Shown: positions 33,551-42,553 of the stretch, piece after piece
How positions within the stretch are numbered: the stretch's first letter is position 1
Layout of the letters: each line of letters opens with the position of its first letter
Assembly: GCF_900215505.1 (NCBI RefSeq)
Contig: NZ_LT907844.1
Coordinates: 4,108,001 to 4,172,000, forward strand
Length of the DNA: 64,000 nt
Direction of reading: 5' to 3'
Origin: Cohaesibacter sp. ES.047
Lineage (GTDB): Bacteria > Pseudomonadota > Alphaproteobacteria > Rhizobiales > Cohaesibacteraceae
Translations under genes and position numbers: made by a program
The notes under the pieces: generated by a model
The model's input: the letters and a program-made list of their open reading frames with translations, nothing else
The model's database searches: none
What the model was told of the DNA's origin: nothing

Positions 33551-33795
33551 GGGCTCATCTGAACGGGAAACACTTCCGCAGCCATTCGACCATAGCGCCG
33601 CTCACCCCTGGTCAACTGTCCGCCAGCCCGGCAGGGCTTTTGCCCTCTTGCAAAAGCCATGACGTGGCGCGGTCCACTTTTGAAAGAAAGGGTCGGGGTA
33701 TTGAGGTCAAAAAAAGGAGGTCTGTATCTTGCCGGTGGGTCAGGGAGACTGTTACAGCGACCTATGCCACGACGTCGTTTCAACGCTCCAAGGTA

Positions 33796-33824
33796 TTGAC
33801 ACAAAAATAACTCATAGTTATATT
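33796..33824 (+). promoter_or_regulatory. Sigma70 promoter with internal operator for the toxin-antitoxin operon
   Basis: TTGACA at 33796-33801 and TATATT at 33819-33824 are 17 bp apart. The spacer contains the inverted repeat ATAACT-CAT-AGTTAT (33806-33820), which reaches into the -10 box. A repressor binding there would block RNA polymerase, as expected for autoregulation by the helix-turn-helix antitoxin. Transcription would begin near 33831, so the toxin must start at the ATG at 33853. Confidence 0.75.
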
Positions 33825-33852
33825 CGTGACGTATCAAGGACACGAAGCAGAC

Positions 33853-34113
33853 ATGTACCAAGTCGCCTACAAGTCGCAGGCAGTGAAAGCGTTGAGACGC
33901 ATACAGCCAAAGCGGGCCAAGACCATTCGCAACGCCATCAATTCGCTGGCTGAAGATCCGGATAGCCCAGCGCTGAACGTCAAGCCACTGTCCGGAAGAG
34001 ATGGATTTCGATTGAGGGTTGGGGACTATCGCGTCCTGTTTGATCGGGATGATGGCATCAAGATCATTTCCATCGAGAAGATCGGCCCCAGAGGCGACGT
34101 GTACAAGCGCTAG
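33853..34113 (+). CDS. RelE/HigB-superfamily toxin
   Basis: This 86-aa protein (MYQVAYKSQAVKALRRIQPK) has the RelE/ParE fold signature: a basic N-terminal helix pair, then LSGRDGFRLRVGDYRVLFD and IISIEKIGPRGDVYKR at the end. RelE-type toxins cleave mRNA in the ribosome. The GTG at 33826 is excluded because it would lie upstream of the transcription start. The toxin gene is first in the operon, an order more typical of HigBA than of RelBE. The antitoxin follows after 9 bp. Confidence 0.82.
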   Translation: MYQVAYKSQAVKALRRIQPKRAKTIRNAINSLAEDPDSPALNVKPLSGRDGFRLRVGDYRVLFDRDDGIKIISIEKIGPRGDVYKR

Positions 34114-34122
34114 GAGTGAAAC

Positions 34123-34494
34123 ATGGCAGTTCCAAACATCATTTATGACGAAGCAGGTCGCCCTTCCAAGGTGGAGTTGAGCTGGGAAGACTATGTTGCT
34201 CTGGATCCGAGCGCCGCTGACATCACCCTCTCCGATGAAGAGCTTTATGACAAGGCCAAGGCCGAAGAAGGCGAGTATTTCCCGTCCCATGTGGTCGATG
34301 CTCTGCTGGACGGCGAGAACCCCGTCAAGGTCTATCGCAAATATCGCGGCATCACCCAGAAGCAACTGGCTGACTCTGTCGGCATCAAGCAGGAGATGAT
34401 CTCCCTGATCGAAAGCGGCAAGCGCCAAGGCTCTATCGACACGGTCAAAGCCCTTTCTGATATCCTCGGAGTGGATGTGGACGACCTGGTCTGA
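34123..34494 (+). CDS. HigA-like helix-turn-helix antitoxin
   Basis: This 123-aa protein has an N-terminal part with IIYDEAGRPSKVELSWEDYV (residues 5-24), which binds the toxin in related pairs, and a C-terminal XRE/HTH_3 domain: YRGITQKQLADSVGIKQEMI to TVKALSDILGVDVDDL. The ATG follows GGAGTGAAAC. It is convergent with the ATPase gene, ending 2 bp away. It should bind the palindrome in the operon promoter. The pair is placed within the replication end of the prophage. Confidence 0.83.
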   Translation: MAVPNIIYDEAGRPSKVELSWEDYVALDPSAADITLSDEELYDKAKAEEGEYFPSHVVDALLDGENPVKVYRKYRGITQKQLADSVGIKQEMISLIESGKRQGSIDTVKALSDILGVDVDDLV

Positions 34495-34496
34495 CA

Positions 34497-36320
34497 TCAC
34501 CCCACCTCCTCTGCATAGGCCTCGAAGGCCGTCAGGTTGATCAGTGTCACGCGTCTGGACACGCCGCCGATCTTCACCTTGTTGAATTCCTTCCGGTATT
34601 CCGCGATCTCTGGCGGCCCTTGCCTGAGGGCATAGGTCCAGACGCCATTGCCCCAGGGCATACCCTCGAACAGGTTCGTCAGGTTCGGGCCCTTGTTCGG
34701 GATCGCCAGAAAATCGCTTGCAGCATCGATCTTGTTCTGCCCTCTTGGCAGCAGCCCCAGATCCACTTGCGCCAGCATTTCCCGCGTCTTGCCAATGTCG
34801 AGATAGCTGTTGCCGTTGTCGCGATAGCCTTCCAGCAACGCCCCGATGGTGTGCTGCATTCCGCCGCGCCAGGCATCAACACGACTGGTCAGCAGATGCT
34901 CGAGACAGGCCTTCCAGTTCTCTTCAGCCGTTTCTTTCTCCGATAGTCCTTGCGCAGCCAGCGTCTCACTCCAACCGGACAGATCATCCACCCTGTATCC
35001 AGCCTCATCCATGCCTTCATCGCCCAGAATGAGGTGTGCAAGCGCAAGGAAGGTGCCGTAGGTGTCTTGCCCCCGGCTGTCGTGATCCCCCTCGCGTAGC
35101 GCCTCGCGATAGGCCTGCCACGTGCCTTCAAACAGATCCCATTGATCCACGAGCCGGCGCATGATCTTCGCCCCGGTGTGCTTGTCCAGCTTGGGCAAGT
35201 CCGTCACCTTGGACGGATCCAGCCGATCAATGGAGATCACAGCCATGCGTGACAGATCCTGAGGCTCAAGCGGTGGCGGATTGATGGCCGAGAACAGAAA
35301 GGAGGATCGCGCCTGAAACTCAACACCGGAGTGATCCTGCCCCCCGCGCAACATCAACCCACCACTGGACGCAAGCCGCGCCAGCTTGACCACGGCATTC
35401 ACCCGCCTGTTGTCGGCCGCCGCTTCAAGCTCATCGATGGCGATGGGCAATGATCCATTGCCAACCCGCTGATAGATGCCGGCAGCCGTGGTGTCTGGCG
35501 TGGATACAAGTCCATTGCCGAGCACCTGGCTAACGATGTCCTGCAGCGATGACTTGCCGACGGCCTTGTCGCCGATCAGGAACATGTGCGGCCGCCATGG
35601 CAAGGCACCACCCAGCATCCCGGTCCCGAGCCAGCCCAGAAACAACAGCGGATCAACGTCCGGCCGCCGCCAGTTCCATGTCTTGAGCAGGCGAAACAGA
35701 TCCCGTGCCGGATTGTCCTCGTGGCCAACGGCTTCTTCCCATGGCCCGTGGATCCTTGGCCGCCTCGGGTAGAAATTCTGCCCTTTCTCGCCCGTGTCAT
35801 AGCGCCGGCCATCGATCCATAGGCAATCACCACAATGGATGATCAGCTCGCCATCATCGCCGCGCCAGGCACCAAGGCCGCGCACCTTTTCGACCGCATT
35901 CCAGAGCCCCTTGTTGTCTGCGGCAGTGTAAAAGGTTTCCCGCACCTTTTCGGCCTTGAAGCCCTGAATTCCGTTGTCTTTGCTATAGGCAGGCCACGCC
36001 CAATAGGCATAGCCGATGTGACGACCAAACAGGCGCTGGATGAAGGCCTGCCCGAAGCTCGATGGCGACACGGCGGCCAACTGCCCCATGGCATCGATCA
36101 GAAAGATCGTGTCTCCGTCCATGCCGAGCGGCTGCACCGGGCAATCCGGCGGCAGACCATTTTCATCTGGCACCCATTCACCTGCATAGGCGTCGCCGCG
36201 CGTATAGTCCGGCGCCATGGGAATGGGAATGGCCTCCTTGCGCCGTTCCTGCTCCCGTGTCGCCTCTCGAAGCGCCGGCATCACCGCATCCCGAATTTTC
36301 TGCACACCCGATGCCGTCAC
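34497..36320 (-). CDS. Phage P-loop ATPase, probable replication helicase
   Basis: This 607-aa protein has Walker A GDKAVGKSS near residue 248, followed by LPIAIDELEAA (Walker B) and SSFLFSAINPPPLEPQDLSR (a sensor-like segment). The N-terminal 200 residues include GDDGELIIHCGDCLWIDGR, as in primase-helicase proteins of phages and satellites, but I see no clear primase motif. The GTG start has AGAAGGCGGG upstream. It is the only replication-type enzyme in the prophage, so it could load host polymerases at the GGGGACAC array 1 kb away. Function is inferred. Confidence 0.65.
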   Translation of the reverse strand: MTASGVQKIRDAVMPALREATREQERRKEAIPIPMAPDYTRGDAYAGEWVPDENGLPPDCPVQPLGMDGDTIFLIDAMGQLAAVSPSSFGQAFIQRLFGRHIGYAYWAWPAYSKDNGIQGFKAEKVRETFYTAADNKGLWNAVEKVRGLGAWRGDDGELIIHCGDCLWIDGRRYDTGEKGQNFYPRRPRIHGPWEEAVGHEDNPARDLFRLLKTWNWRRPDVDPLLFLGWLGTGMLGGALPWRPHMFLIGDKAVGKSSLQDIVSQVLGNGLVSTPDTTAAGIYQRVGNGSLPIAIDELEAAADNRRVNAVVKLARLASSGGLMLRGGQDHSGVEFQARSSFLFSAINPPPLEPQDLSRMAVISIDRLDPSKVTDLPKLDKHTGAKIMRRLVDQWDLFEGTWQAYREALREGDHDSRGQDTYGTFLALAHLILGDEGMDEAGYRVDDLSGWSETLAAQGLSEKETAEENWKACLEHLLTSRVDAWRGGMQHTIGALLEGYRDNGNSYLDIGKTREMLAQVDLGLLPRGQNKIDAASDFLAIPNKGPNLTNLFEGMPWGNGVWTYALRQGPPEIAEYRKEFNKVKIGGVSRRVTLINLTAFEAYAEEVG

Positions 36321-36340
36321 GATGCACCCGCCTTCTTTGT

Positions 36341-37033
36341 CTATTTATTGGTCTTTGGGTTGCGTGCGCCGCCGCGTTGCGGTTTGCCCTGATGGGCAAC
36401 GGGTCGTTCGCCGATCGACATCGGGCTTTGAAGATCCTCACTCACCACCGGAGGCGGGGTTTGGGTGCCTGCTTCCGTCTCCCCCATATCCACTTTGGTC
36501 TTGGGCATTTCCGCTATGGCTTTCAGCGCCGCCGCATGCACCGGATCCTTGACCATTGGCGGCTCATCCGGCGCATAGGTCTGATCCTCGAGCGGAATGG
36601 GCTTGCGCTTCTGCGCCACACGTTCAAGCCGGGCCTGCTCTTCCCGCTGCCAGATTTCCAGATCGACAAACACCAGCCGGCAGGCCTTGGCAAACAGGCG
36701 ATAGGCTTCCCGCACTTCGTGGGATTGCTCGAAATAGCTGGACGCCGGCGCGTCATGCAGCGCCAGTTCAGCGGCCTTGCGGAACAGCTGCTCACCGGAG
36801 ACATTCTCGGGCCGACCGCACACATAATCCGCCATCATTTCAAGGTCGGCTTCTGTGTCAGCCCCCTCTTCCAATGACTGAAACATGCGGTAGTAGAGCT
36901 CCTGCTCTTCAGGGCCTCCATCCCGCATTTGTGTCACCAGAGCCAGCGCCGCAACATGGCCAACGGCCATCGCCACGCTCTTTGCATTCACGTCCATCAC
37001 GGACCGCACCTGCGCTGTCGTTTCATTTGTCAT
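36341..37033 (-). CDS. Hypothetical phage protein of the replication region
   Basis: This 230-aa protein starts MTNETTAQVRSVMDVNAKSV; AGGG 6 bases ahead favours this ATG over one at 37078. The first half is helical (AVGHVAALALVTQMRDG, SLEEGADTEADLEMMADYVC), and the C-terminal 60 residues are Pro/Thr-rich. I do not recognise the family. It lies in one leftward group with the ATPase and the 103-aa gene, so a role in replication or its control is plausible. Confidence 0.6.
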   Translation of the reverse strand: MTNETTAQVRSVMDVNAKSVAMAVGHVAALALVTQMRDGGPEEQELYYRMFQSLEEGADTEADLEMMADYVCGRPENVSGEQLFRKAAELALHDAPASSYFEQSHEVREAYRLFAKACRLVFVDLEIWQREEQARLERVAQKRKPIPLEDQTYAPDEPPMVKDPVHAAALKAIAEMPKTKVDMGETEAGTQTPPPVVSEDLQSPMSIGERPVAHQGKPQRGGARNPKTNK

Positions 37034-37074
37034 GATATTACCCTTGTTTGGGATGAGCCTTCTTGCTGCGAAAG

Positions 37075-37386
37075 TCATGCGATTGGCCCCAGTTCGGTCA
37101 GGTCCAGAACCAGCGGAACGGGAAAGCAGGCAATGCCCTTCTTGCCCTCGGCCAGAAGCACAATCATCGGGTCTATCTTCCAGCTTTTCACGACCGGTAA
37201 CCCGAGCAGTTCCAGCGTCTGATCCTTGATGTCCACCACGTCTATGAAATTGGTGTCATGGTTGCGGCTGGAGAGCACCAGCGCTTTGGCCACATGCCCG
37301 TTGATCACCCATTTGTCAGGCGCTTGCCCTTTGCCTCGGGCGCGGGTCAGGGTTTCCCGGAACAGGTTTTTGGTGGCAGTGTCCAT
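37075..37386 (-). CDS. Hypothetical phage protein
   Basis: This 103-aa protein starts MDTATKNLFRETLTRARGKG with GGGAGGG 8-10 bases ahead. VVDIKDQTLELLGLPVVKSW and IDPMIVLLAEGKKGIACFPV form a beta-rich middle. No family is recognised. It is the first gene of the leftward replication group; the next gene starts 41 bp on. Confidence 0.58.
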   Translation of the reverse strand: MDTATKNLFRETLTRARGKGQAPDKWVINGHVAKALVLSSRNHDTNFIDVVDIKDQTLELLGLPVVKSWKIDPMIVLLAEGKKGIACFPVPLVLDLTELGPIA

Positions 37387-37439
37387 CACGCAGCCCTCCC
37401 TGATTGGCAATAGGGTAAGACTCGCGTATTGGTGGTTCT

Positions 37440-38348
37440 ATGGAAAACGGGAATAGAAACCACAAATGGATTATTGAGGTAATTGCTGGGGCCTTGCTTG
37501 CAGCATTTGTGATCGTTTTGTTTCTTGTTTTTGGATTTTTTATTTTGAAGGGCGGAGATTTTGGCAGTCTTGCTGATTGGATAACTGCAATAACGGGTAT
37601 TGGAGCCCTTGTGGCTGCTGGTTATGCCGCGCTTTCCTCCAGCCGCTGGATGCGCAATCAATGGCATCAAATGCAGATGCAAAGTAATATTGCGTCTATC
37701 CAGTTGTTCGATTTGCAATCTGAAAGATTGAGGGGAGACATCGCTGATTTTTCTTTGAGAACTAAAAATCTTAGAATACTGGAGAATATACACAAAAATT
37801 ATGTGCAGCTTATGAGCTGTAATTTTGGTAGTTTTCTTATGCTGGCCCCTAAATTTTCGGCATCCTACAGGGCGGCAAAATCTGCTATGGACATGATGTC
37901 GGGTGCTTCTTCTGTTTACTTTATTAACAGTGACTATGACAAAGAATATGGTGCGGAAATAAACAAAATACTCAGATATCAATACAGATATACTCACATA
38001 TTTGGCGAAGATTCTGGTGTTGTTTTTGAAACACTGAAGAGCGCTGCGAATGGAAAATTCAGCGAAGACATCGGAGCTGTTTTTAAAAAAATTTCTAAGA
38101 GTGTTAAGTTCGACATCTATTTTGATGAATCTGGTAGTGAAACAGAAAAACTTAAAGAAACTCAGGCTGCAATTTCGCGATTGAGAACGTTCTTTAATAA
38201 AGAAAAAGAGAAACTCCGCTCCGAATACAATACCCTTCAAGAAAGAAGGGGGGTAATTATTGATGAGATTAGCCGCGACCATCACTCCCCCCTCAACAAA
38301 TCATTGAAATCCTTGCCCGATGACGAGCTGACCACGGAGACGGGATAG
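37440..38348 (+). CDS. AT-rich membrane protein, candidate defence or exclusion cargo gene
   Basis: This 302-aa protein has two N-terminal membrane helices (about residues 10-35, IIEVIAGALLAAFVIVLFLV; and 44-66, WITAITGIGALVAAGYAALS), then a long cytoplasmic part with coiled-coil stretches (SNIASIQLFDLQSERLRGDI; LKETQAAISRLRTFFNKEKE). The base composition is far lower in GC than the phage genes beside it, and the strand is opposite, as for phage cargo genes. Two-helix anchors with a soluble tail occur in defence effectors and superinfection-exclusion proteins. I cannot name the family. Confidence 0.62.
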   Translation: MENGNRNHKWIIEVIAGALLAAFVIVLFLVFGFFILKGGDFGSLADWITAITGIGALVAAGYAALSSSRWMRNQWHQMQMQSNIASIQLFDLQSERLRGDIADFSLRTKNLRILENIHKNYVQLMSCNFGSFLMLAPKFSASYRAAKSAMDMMSGASSVYFINSDYDKEYGAEINKILRYQYRYTHIFGEDSGVVFETLKSAANGKFSEDIGAVFKKISKSVKFDIYFDESGSETEKLKETQAAISRLRTFFNKEKEKLRSEYNTLQERRGVIIDEISRDHHSPLNKSLKSLPDDELTTETG

Positions 38349-38367
38349 CCCGCCCCTCAACAATTCA

Positions 38368-39528
38368 TACCAACGGCATTTAATTCTGACCTTCTTGAGC
38401 CCATTTTCTCATACCTATTGAATGGATGATGGTTGGGTTGGCGGAGAGGCTCTTCCATGCTTGGCAACCAGCATCAAGAATGGCGGCATAGTCTTCGAAG
38501 ACCCGATTGGACAGGAAGGTACCGCGCAGATACTGCCAAATATTCTCAACTGGGTTCAGTTCCGGTGATTTGGAAGGCAACAGGAGGATGGTGATATTCT
38601 TGGGCACGTTGAGTCTGCTTGTCGTATGCCATCCGGCACGATCCATCAGCACCACGGCATGAGCGCCGCGCGCCACTGTCCTTGAGACTTCTTCGAGGTG
38701 CATTTGCATGGCCTGTGTATTTGCAAAAGGCATCATCAATCCCGCGCCAACGCCACGCGCTGGACATATTGCACCGAACAGATAGGCATTTTTATATCGC
38801 TGATCGGCTGGCAGACGTGGTCTGGTTCCCTTTTTTGCCCATAGTCGGGCCAGTCCATTCTTCTGACCAAGCCTAGCCTCATCTTGCCACCAAATCTCGA
38901 TGGGCTTGTTCTTTGGCAAATGGCCTACATGCGCTGCCAACGTTGCGGAGAAGTTTTTTTGAAAGCATCAATGACTTCAGGCTTTTGTTCTGGATGTTGA
39001 GGTCGACCAGATATGCGCACATACCCCATGCGGCGCAAAAGATCCCGTACTCCACGTTCCTTGTAGGAGACCCCAAACCGCTCTTGGATCACACGCACCA
39101 GATCCTGGCTACGCCAGACAGAGACGCCGTCCTTCTCAGGATCAGGACCGGTTTCAACGATAGCAACAAACTCTTCGAGCTGTTCTGGGCTCAAGCGCAT
39201 GGGAGCGCCGGTTGCTTTGATGTCGACAAGACCATCGGTGCCTTGCTCATTGAAGCGAAGAACCCAATCTCGCAAAGTCTGGCGGTCCATACCGCCGACT
39301 TTGGCGGCATCAGCACGGTTCATGCCGTCATAGACAGCCGCAATGGCCAGTAGGCGGCGGCTCTGTTTGGCATTGCGGCATCCTTTGGCAAGACGGCGCA
39401 AACTATCGGCGTCAAAAGCATCGCTAAGAATCAAAGCGGCAGACATGGCAAAATCTCCTTTGCCATGTTGAATCACGCCAGTGCTAAAAATGGAATCCCT
39501 AAAGAGTCAGAACTTCACGCCCTTGGTA
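38368..39528 (-). mobile_element. IS630-family element, copy 3
   Basis: A complete 1161-bp copy lies in the reverse orientation to copies 1 and 2. TCA (TGA in the orientation of the element) flanks both sides at 38365-38367 and 39529-39531. The intact duplication means that no inversion or deletion between this copy and copies 1/2 has occurred. It sits at the right edge of the prophage. The short stretch 39532-39667 beyond it has no gene, and I found no attachment repeat in it. Confidence 0.88.
38380..39446 (-). CDS. IS630-family transposase, copy 3 (OrfAB by -1 frameshift)
   Basis: OrfA is 38925-39446 and OrfB ends at 38380, with the slippery run (T7 on the plus strand) at 38954-38960. The protein sequences are the same as in copy 2, so the three copies have spread recently. 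All three catalytic segments are intact. Confidence 0.85.
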
Positions 39529-39667
39529 TCATTGAGCGAGCTGACCCAAGCCAGAAACACCTTTACGTACCGCTGTCATTCAGAGCAGATATTCTTTCCC
39601 CTAGGCGCAAAACATCTCATCTAACACGGAAAATTCATAGGGTATGCATCTATCAAAACGGCAAGGA

Positions 39668-39979
39668 TCAGTGCGTCCAGTTGCCATCGATGCGGTTGGG
39701 CGAGAAATTGTCGGCGTAGGCCTTGATAACGCGTTTCCGGGGCTTGGGTTCGATAACCTGATACTCGATCCCGTGCCGCTCGGCATAGGCGATGGCATCG
39801 TCCTTTGTGGGAAAGGACATTGCAATCTGCTGCTTGGTGTCGGAGGAGCTGGTGTGGCCCATCAGTGGTTCAACAGAACGGGCACTGGTCTGATCAAACT
39901 TGAGCTGCCAATCGCGGCTGCGGGCGGAGCCCGACTGCATGGCATTTTTGGCTGGCCGGAAGATGCGTGCTCTGGTCAT
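39668..39979 (-). CDS. NADH dehydrogenase accessory subunit (ETC complex I, NDUFS4-like)
   Basis: This 103-aa protein (MTRARIFRPAKNAMQSGSAR) matches the ETC complex I subunit family, the bacterial form of NDUFS4. Diagnostic segments are WQLKFDQTSARSVEPLMGHT, FPTKDDAIAYAERHGIEYQV and YADNFSPNRIDGNWTH. It stabilises the electron-input module of complex I and is found in alphaproteobacteria and mitochondria. The start at 39979 is preferred; an in-frame ATG lies 15 bp upstream. It is the first chromosomal gene right of the prophage. Confidence 0.88.
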   Translation of the reverse strand: MTRARIFRPAKNAMQSGSARSRDWQLKFDQTSARSVEPLMGHTSSSDTKQQIAMSFPTKDDAIAYAERHGIEYQVIEPKPRKRVIKAYADNFSPNRIDGNWTH

Positions 39980-40053
39980 GCTCGATTTCCTCATCGTCGC
40001 CTTTGGCGGTAGATCAGACGCTTCCTTTGCGATTGCTTGCCGTTTGATTGAAA

Positions 40054-40130
<77 letters not shown>

Positions 40131-40236
40131 ACACATGCCCCGTTGGGATTAACGTGTTTTCCCTTGGGCACAATGGAGCCTGCTTAGCAACAGCAGCAAT
40201 GGGGGGCAAGCGCAAAAACGCGCGCGATCCTTATTT

Positions 40237-40803
40237 TCACTCATTGGGTGTGAACAATTGGTGTTTGACAAAATCGCCCGGCCGAACGCCGGTTCGAGCG
40301 ACAGTTCCCTTTGTGACCTCAAGAACATAGCGGACTGAGCCGCCCGACCCTATTATCGATTCGGATAAGGGCGTTGTTCCAGTGACAATATGGTGGATAC
40401 GCCCTTCCTTGGTGATGAACAGCATATCAAGAGGGATATAGGTGTTCTTCATCCACATATAGACCGGGGCAGACTGGGCAAAGTCAAACAGCATGCCGTG
40501 ATCGTCGGCCATTTTGGTTCTATACATCAGACCCTTGGCCCGCTCTACATCGGTCAGCGCGAGTTCGACCGTAAAGGGATGGTCGCCAGTGCTGCTGGAC
40601 AGGATGAGATGATCGTCGCGCGCGAGCCAGGCGTCTTGGTCGTCAGGGGCGAAAGGTGCAGGTACCTCAGTCACGCGGCTGTCCTTGGCGATCGATACGG
40701 AAGGAGCGACCAGCGCCGAGCATCCGATCAGACAGACCAGCAGCGCACCGAAGATCTTTACGATCTGGCGACGATAGCGTGAAACACGGGGCGTGCTATG
40801 CAT
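40237..40803 (-). CDS. Exported DUF192-family protein
   Basis: This 188-aa protein has an N-terminal signal (IVKIFGALLVCLIGCSALVA, about residues 15-34) and a DUF192 domain from about residue 75: FTVELALTDVERAKGLMYRT, MLFDFAQSAPVYMWMKNTYI and PLDMLFITKEGRI. DUF192 proteins are small periplasmic or secreted proteins of unknown function, often with an MWMKNT motif as here. It is a single gene. The tRNA-Pro gene lies downstream on the same strand. Confidence 0.85.
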   Translation of the reverse strand: MHSTPRVSRYRRQIVKIFGALLVCLIGCSALVAPSVSIAKDSRVTEVPAPFAPDDQDAWLARDDHLILSSSTGDHPFTVELALTDVERAKGLMYRTKMADDHGMLFDFAQSAPVYMWMKNTYIPLDMLFITKEGRIHHIVTGTTPLSESIIGSGGSVRYVLEVTKGTVARTGVRPGDFVKHQLFTPNE

Positions 40804-40883
40804 AAGACCGTCCTGATCATATGAAGTCTGGCAGCTGAAGTCTGGCAGCGAAAGCTGAGCGCAGGCAATATGGACGTTTGAAG

Positions 40884-41465
40884 CTAATGGGAAGATGGAA
40901 TGTGGCCGCCATCCGAGGGGCGGATTTCTGTTGCCATCTTGCCTTTCGGGCCGGGACCATAGCGCACCTGAACTTCCTGATGCGGGCGCAGTTCGGTCAA
41001 TCCATAAAGGCGCAGAGTTTCCATATGGATGAAAATATCTTCCGTCCCCTCGCCTTGCGTGAGGAAACCAAAGCCCTTTTCACGATTGAACCATTTGACC
41101 CAAGCCGTTTCCAGCTCGCTGGTGGGCGTGACTTTGACATGAGTATTGGCGGGAGGCAATTGGGAGGGATGTATGGCTGTGCTCTCGTCCATGGAGAGTA
41201 TGCGCAGAGCCTGAAGTCCCTTGGGGCCCTGCAGCACTTCGCAAAGGACGCGCGCGCCTTCATAGGCTGTGCGGTAGCCATCCCTTCGAAGACAGGTGAC
41301 ATGGAGCAGCACATCGGCGCTGCCGTCATCGGGAACAATGAAACCAAATCCCTTGGCCACATCAAACCACTTGATCTTGCCAGCTAACTGCGTGACATCC
41401 AACGCAACATCTTCGGATGTCTCACTTTCAACCGGTTGCCGCTCTGGTGAAAGTTTCACCCCCAT
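40884..41465 (-). CDS. Double cold-shock-domain protein
   Basis: This 193-aa protein has two cold-shock domains. The first (about residues 25-90) contains GKIKWFDVAKGFGFIVPDDG and ADVLLHVTCLRRDG. The second (about 115-180) has TAWVKWFNREKGFGFLTQGE and EDIFIHMETLRLYG. The KGFGFI and FIH segments are the RNP1- and RNP2-type nucleic-acid binding motifs. Such two-domain forms are typical of Rhizobiales and related groups. It binds RNA or single-stranded DNA. Confidence 0.9.
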   Translation of the reverse strand: MGVKLSPERQPVESETSEDVALDVTQLAGKIKWFDVAKGFGFIVPDDGSADVLLHVTCLRRDGYRTAYEGARVLCEVLQGPKGLQALRILSMDESTAIHPSQLPPANTHVKVTPTSELETAWVKWFNREKGFGFLTQGEGTEDIFIHMETLRLYGLTELRPHQEVQVRYGPGPKGKMATEIRPSDGGHIPSSH

Positions 41466-41730
41466 TTTGGTGCCTCGATACTCTGACTAGCCTCGTTCCC
41501 GACTCAATACTCTGGTCGATTCTCGAGTTGAGGATATCACTTGCTACACCTATCGCATCAAGACTTTTTTTACTTTTTTGCAGAATGGCTCTCAAACCTA
41601 CTTGCGTGATTGCCCTCGCGGAAAGCCTAACCGACACAATAAATCCAAAAATGGCCGAAAACCGCGCCAAACAAGCCCATAGCTTGTTTAGGGCTTGGAT
41701 GGCGCGGATCGCTTGACAGCTTTGATAATG

Positions 41731-42492
41731 TCAGGTCCGGGCGATTGTCTTGAGCGTGCTTCCGATTTCTCCGTGGATGTATAAATCGGCAATCCTGTCA
41801 AATGGCGTCGGGTCTCGGTTGATGATGACGAGCCTTGCGTCGTGGTGTTTTGCGATTTGTGGCAGGTTGGCAGCCGGGTAGACCTGAAGCGAGGAACCCA
41901 GAACGATAAACAGATCACAATCTGCCGCATCCTGCATGGCTCGGTGCATCTTTGCCTCGGGCATGGCCTGACCAAAATTGATGATCGCGGCTTTCACCAA
42001 TCCGCCACAGTGATCACAACGCGGAGATGCGCCGGTCTCGTCAATCGTTCGGCGAACCGTCTTCAAATCAACCTGGCTGTCACACTCAAGACAGGCCCCA
42101 TACGTGCTGTTGCCATGGATTTCGACAACATCATGCTCGGGCAATCCACTGCGTTGATGAAGGCCATCGATGTTCTGGGTGATCGTGCTGATCAGCTTGC
42201 CGGACTTGGCCATCCTGACCAGCGCCTTGTGTCCTTCGTTGGGTTTTGCGACCGCGAAATCCTTGTTCATGATGAAGCGGCGGCGCCAGTCCTCCAGCCG
42301 CGTTTCTTCCGAAGCGACAAAGTCGTCAAACATGATCGGGTCCATCTGCGACCAAAGGCCGTTCGGCGAGCGGAAGTCCGGGATTCCGCTTTCTGTGCTG
42401 ATGCCTGCGCCGGTAAAAGCGACAATCGTTTCTGCCTCTTCGATCATCTCGCCAAGGAGCGCGAGCTTTTCGTCGTGACTCTTGCAATCCAT
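41731..42492 (-). CDS. cobB: NAD-dependent protein deacylase (sirtuin)
   Basis: This 253-aa protein shows all sirtuin motifs: the NAD site AFTGAGISTESGIPDFRSPN (about residues 25-44), TQNIDGLHQRSG, the catalytic His in VVEIHGN, the zinc site CLECDSQVD...CDHCGG, and VLGSSLQVYPAANL near the C-terminus. It removes acyl groups from lysine using NAD. The short form without N-terminal extension fits bacterial CobB/Sir2 proteins. It is divergent from the glyoxalase gene. The 265-bp gap to the cold-shock gene holds no gene that I see. Confidence 0.92.
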   Translation of the reverse strand: MDCKSHDEKLALLGEMIEEAETIVAFTGAGISTESGIPDFRSPNGLWSQMDPIMFDDFVASEETRLEDWRRRFIMNKDFAVAKPNEGHKALVRMAKSGKLISTITQNIDGLHQRSGLPEHDVVEIHGNSTYGACLECDSQVDLKTVRRTIDETGASPRCDHCGGLVKAAIINFGQAMPEAKMHRAMQDAADCDLFIVLGSSLQVYPAANLPQIAKHHDARLVIINRDPTPFDRIADLYIHGEIGSTLKTIART

Positions 42493-42553
42493 TATGTTGG
42501 TCCTATATTTCCCCTAAATCCATTTGCCAATTCAGCTTTAAGGATGTGATCTT

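Noticed and set aside
33472-34500. Long open frame on the minus strand (342 codons) across the toxin-antitoxin genes
   Set aside because: It is antisense to two well-supported genes with their own promoter and matches no family.
37386-38285. Minus-strand open frame of about 299 codons opposite the membrane protein
   Set aside because: The plus-strand frame has sensible membrane helices and a coiled coil; the opposite frame has neither a ribosome site nor a plausible protein pattern.
24833-39528. Inversion of the prophage segment between the oppositely oriented IS copies
   Set aside because: Each insertion keeps matching flanks on both sides (TTA/TTA and TCA/TCA). Recombination between copies would have mixed them.
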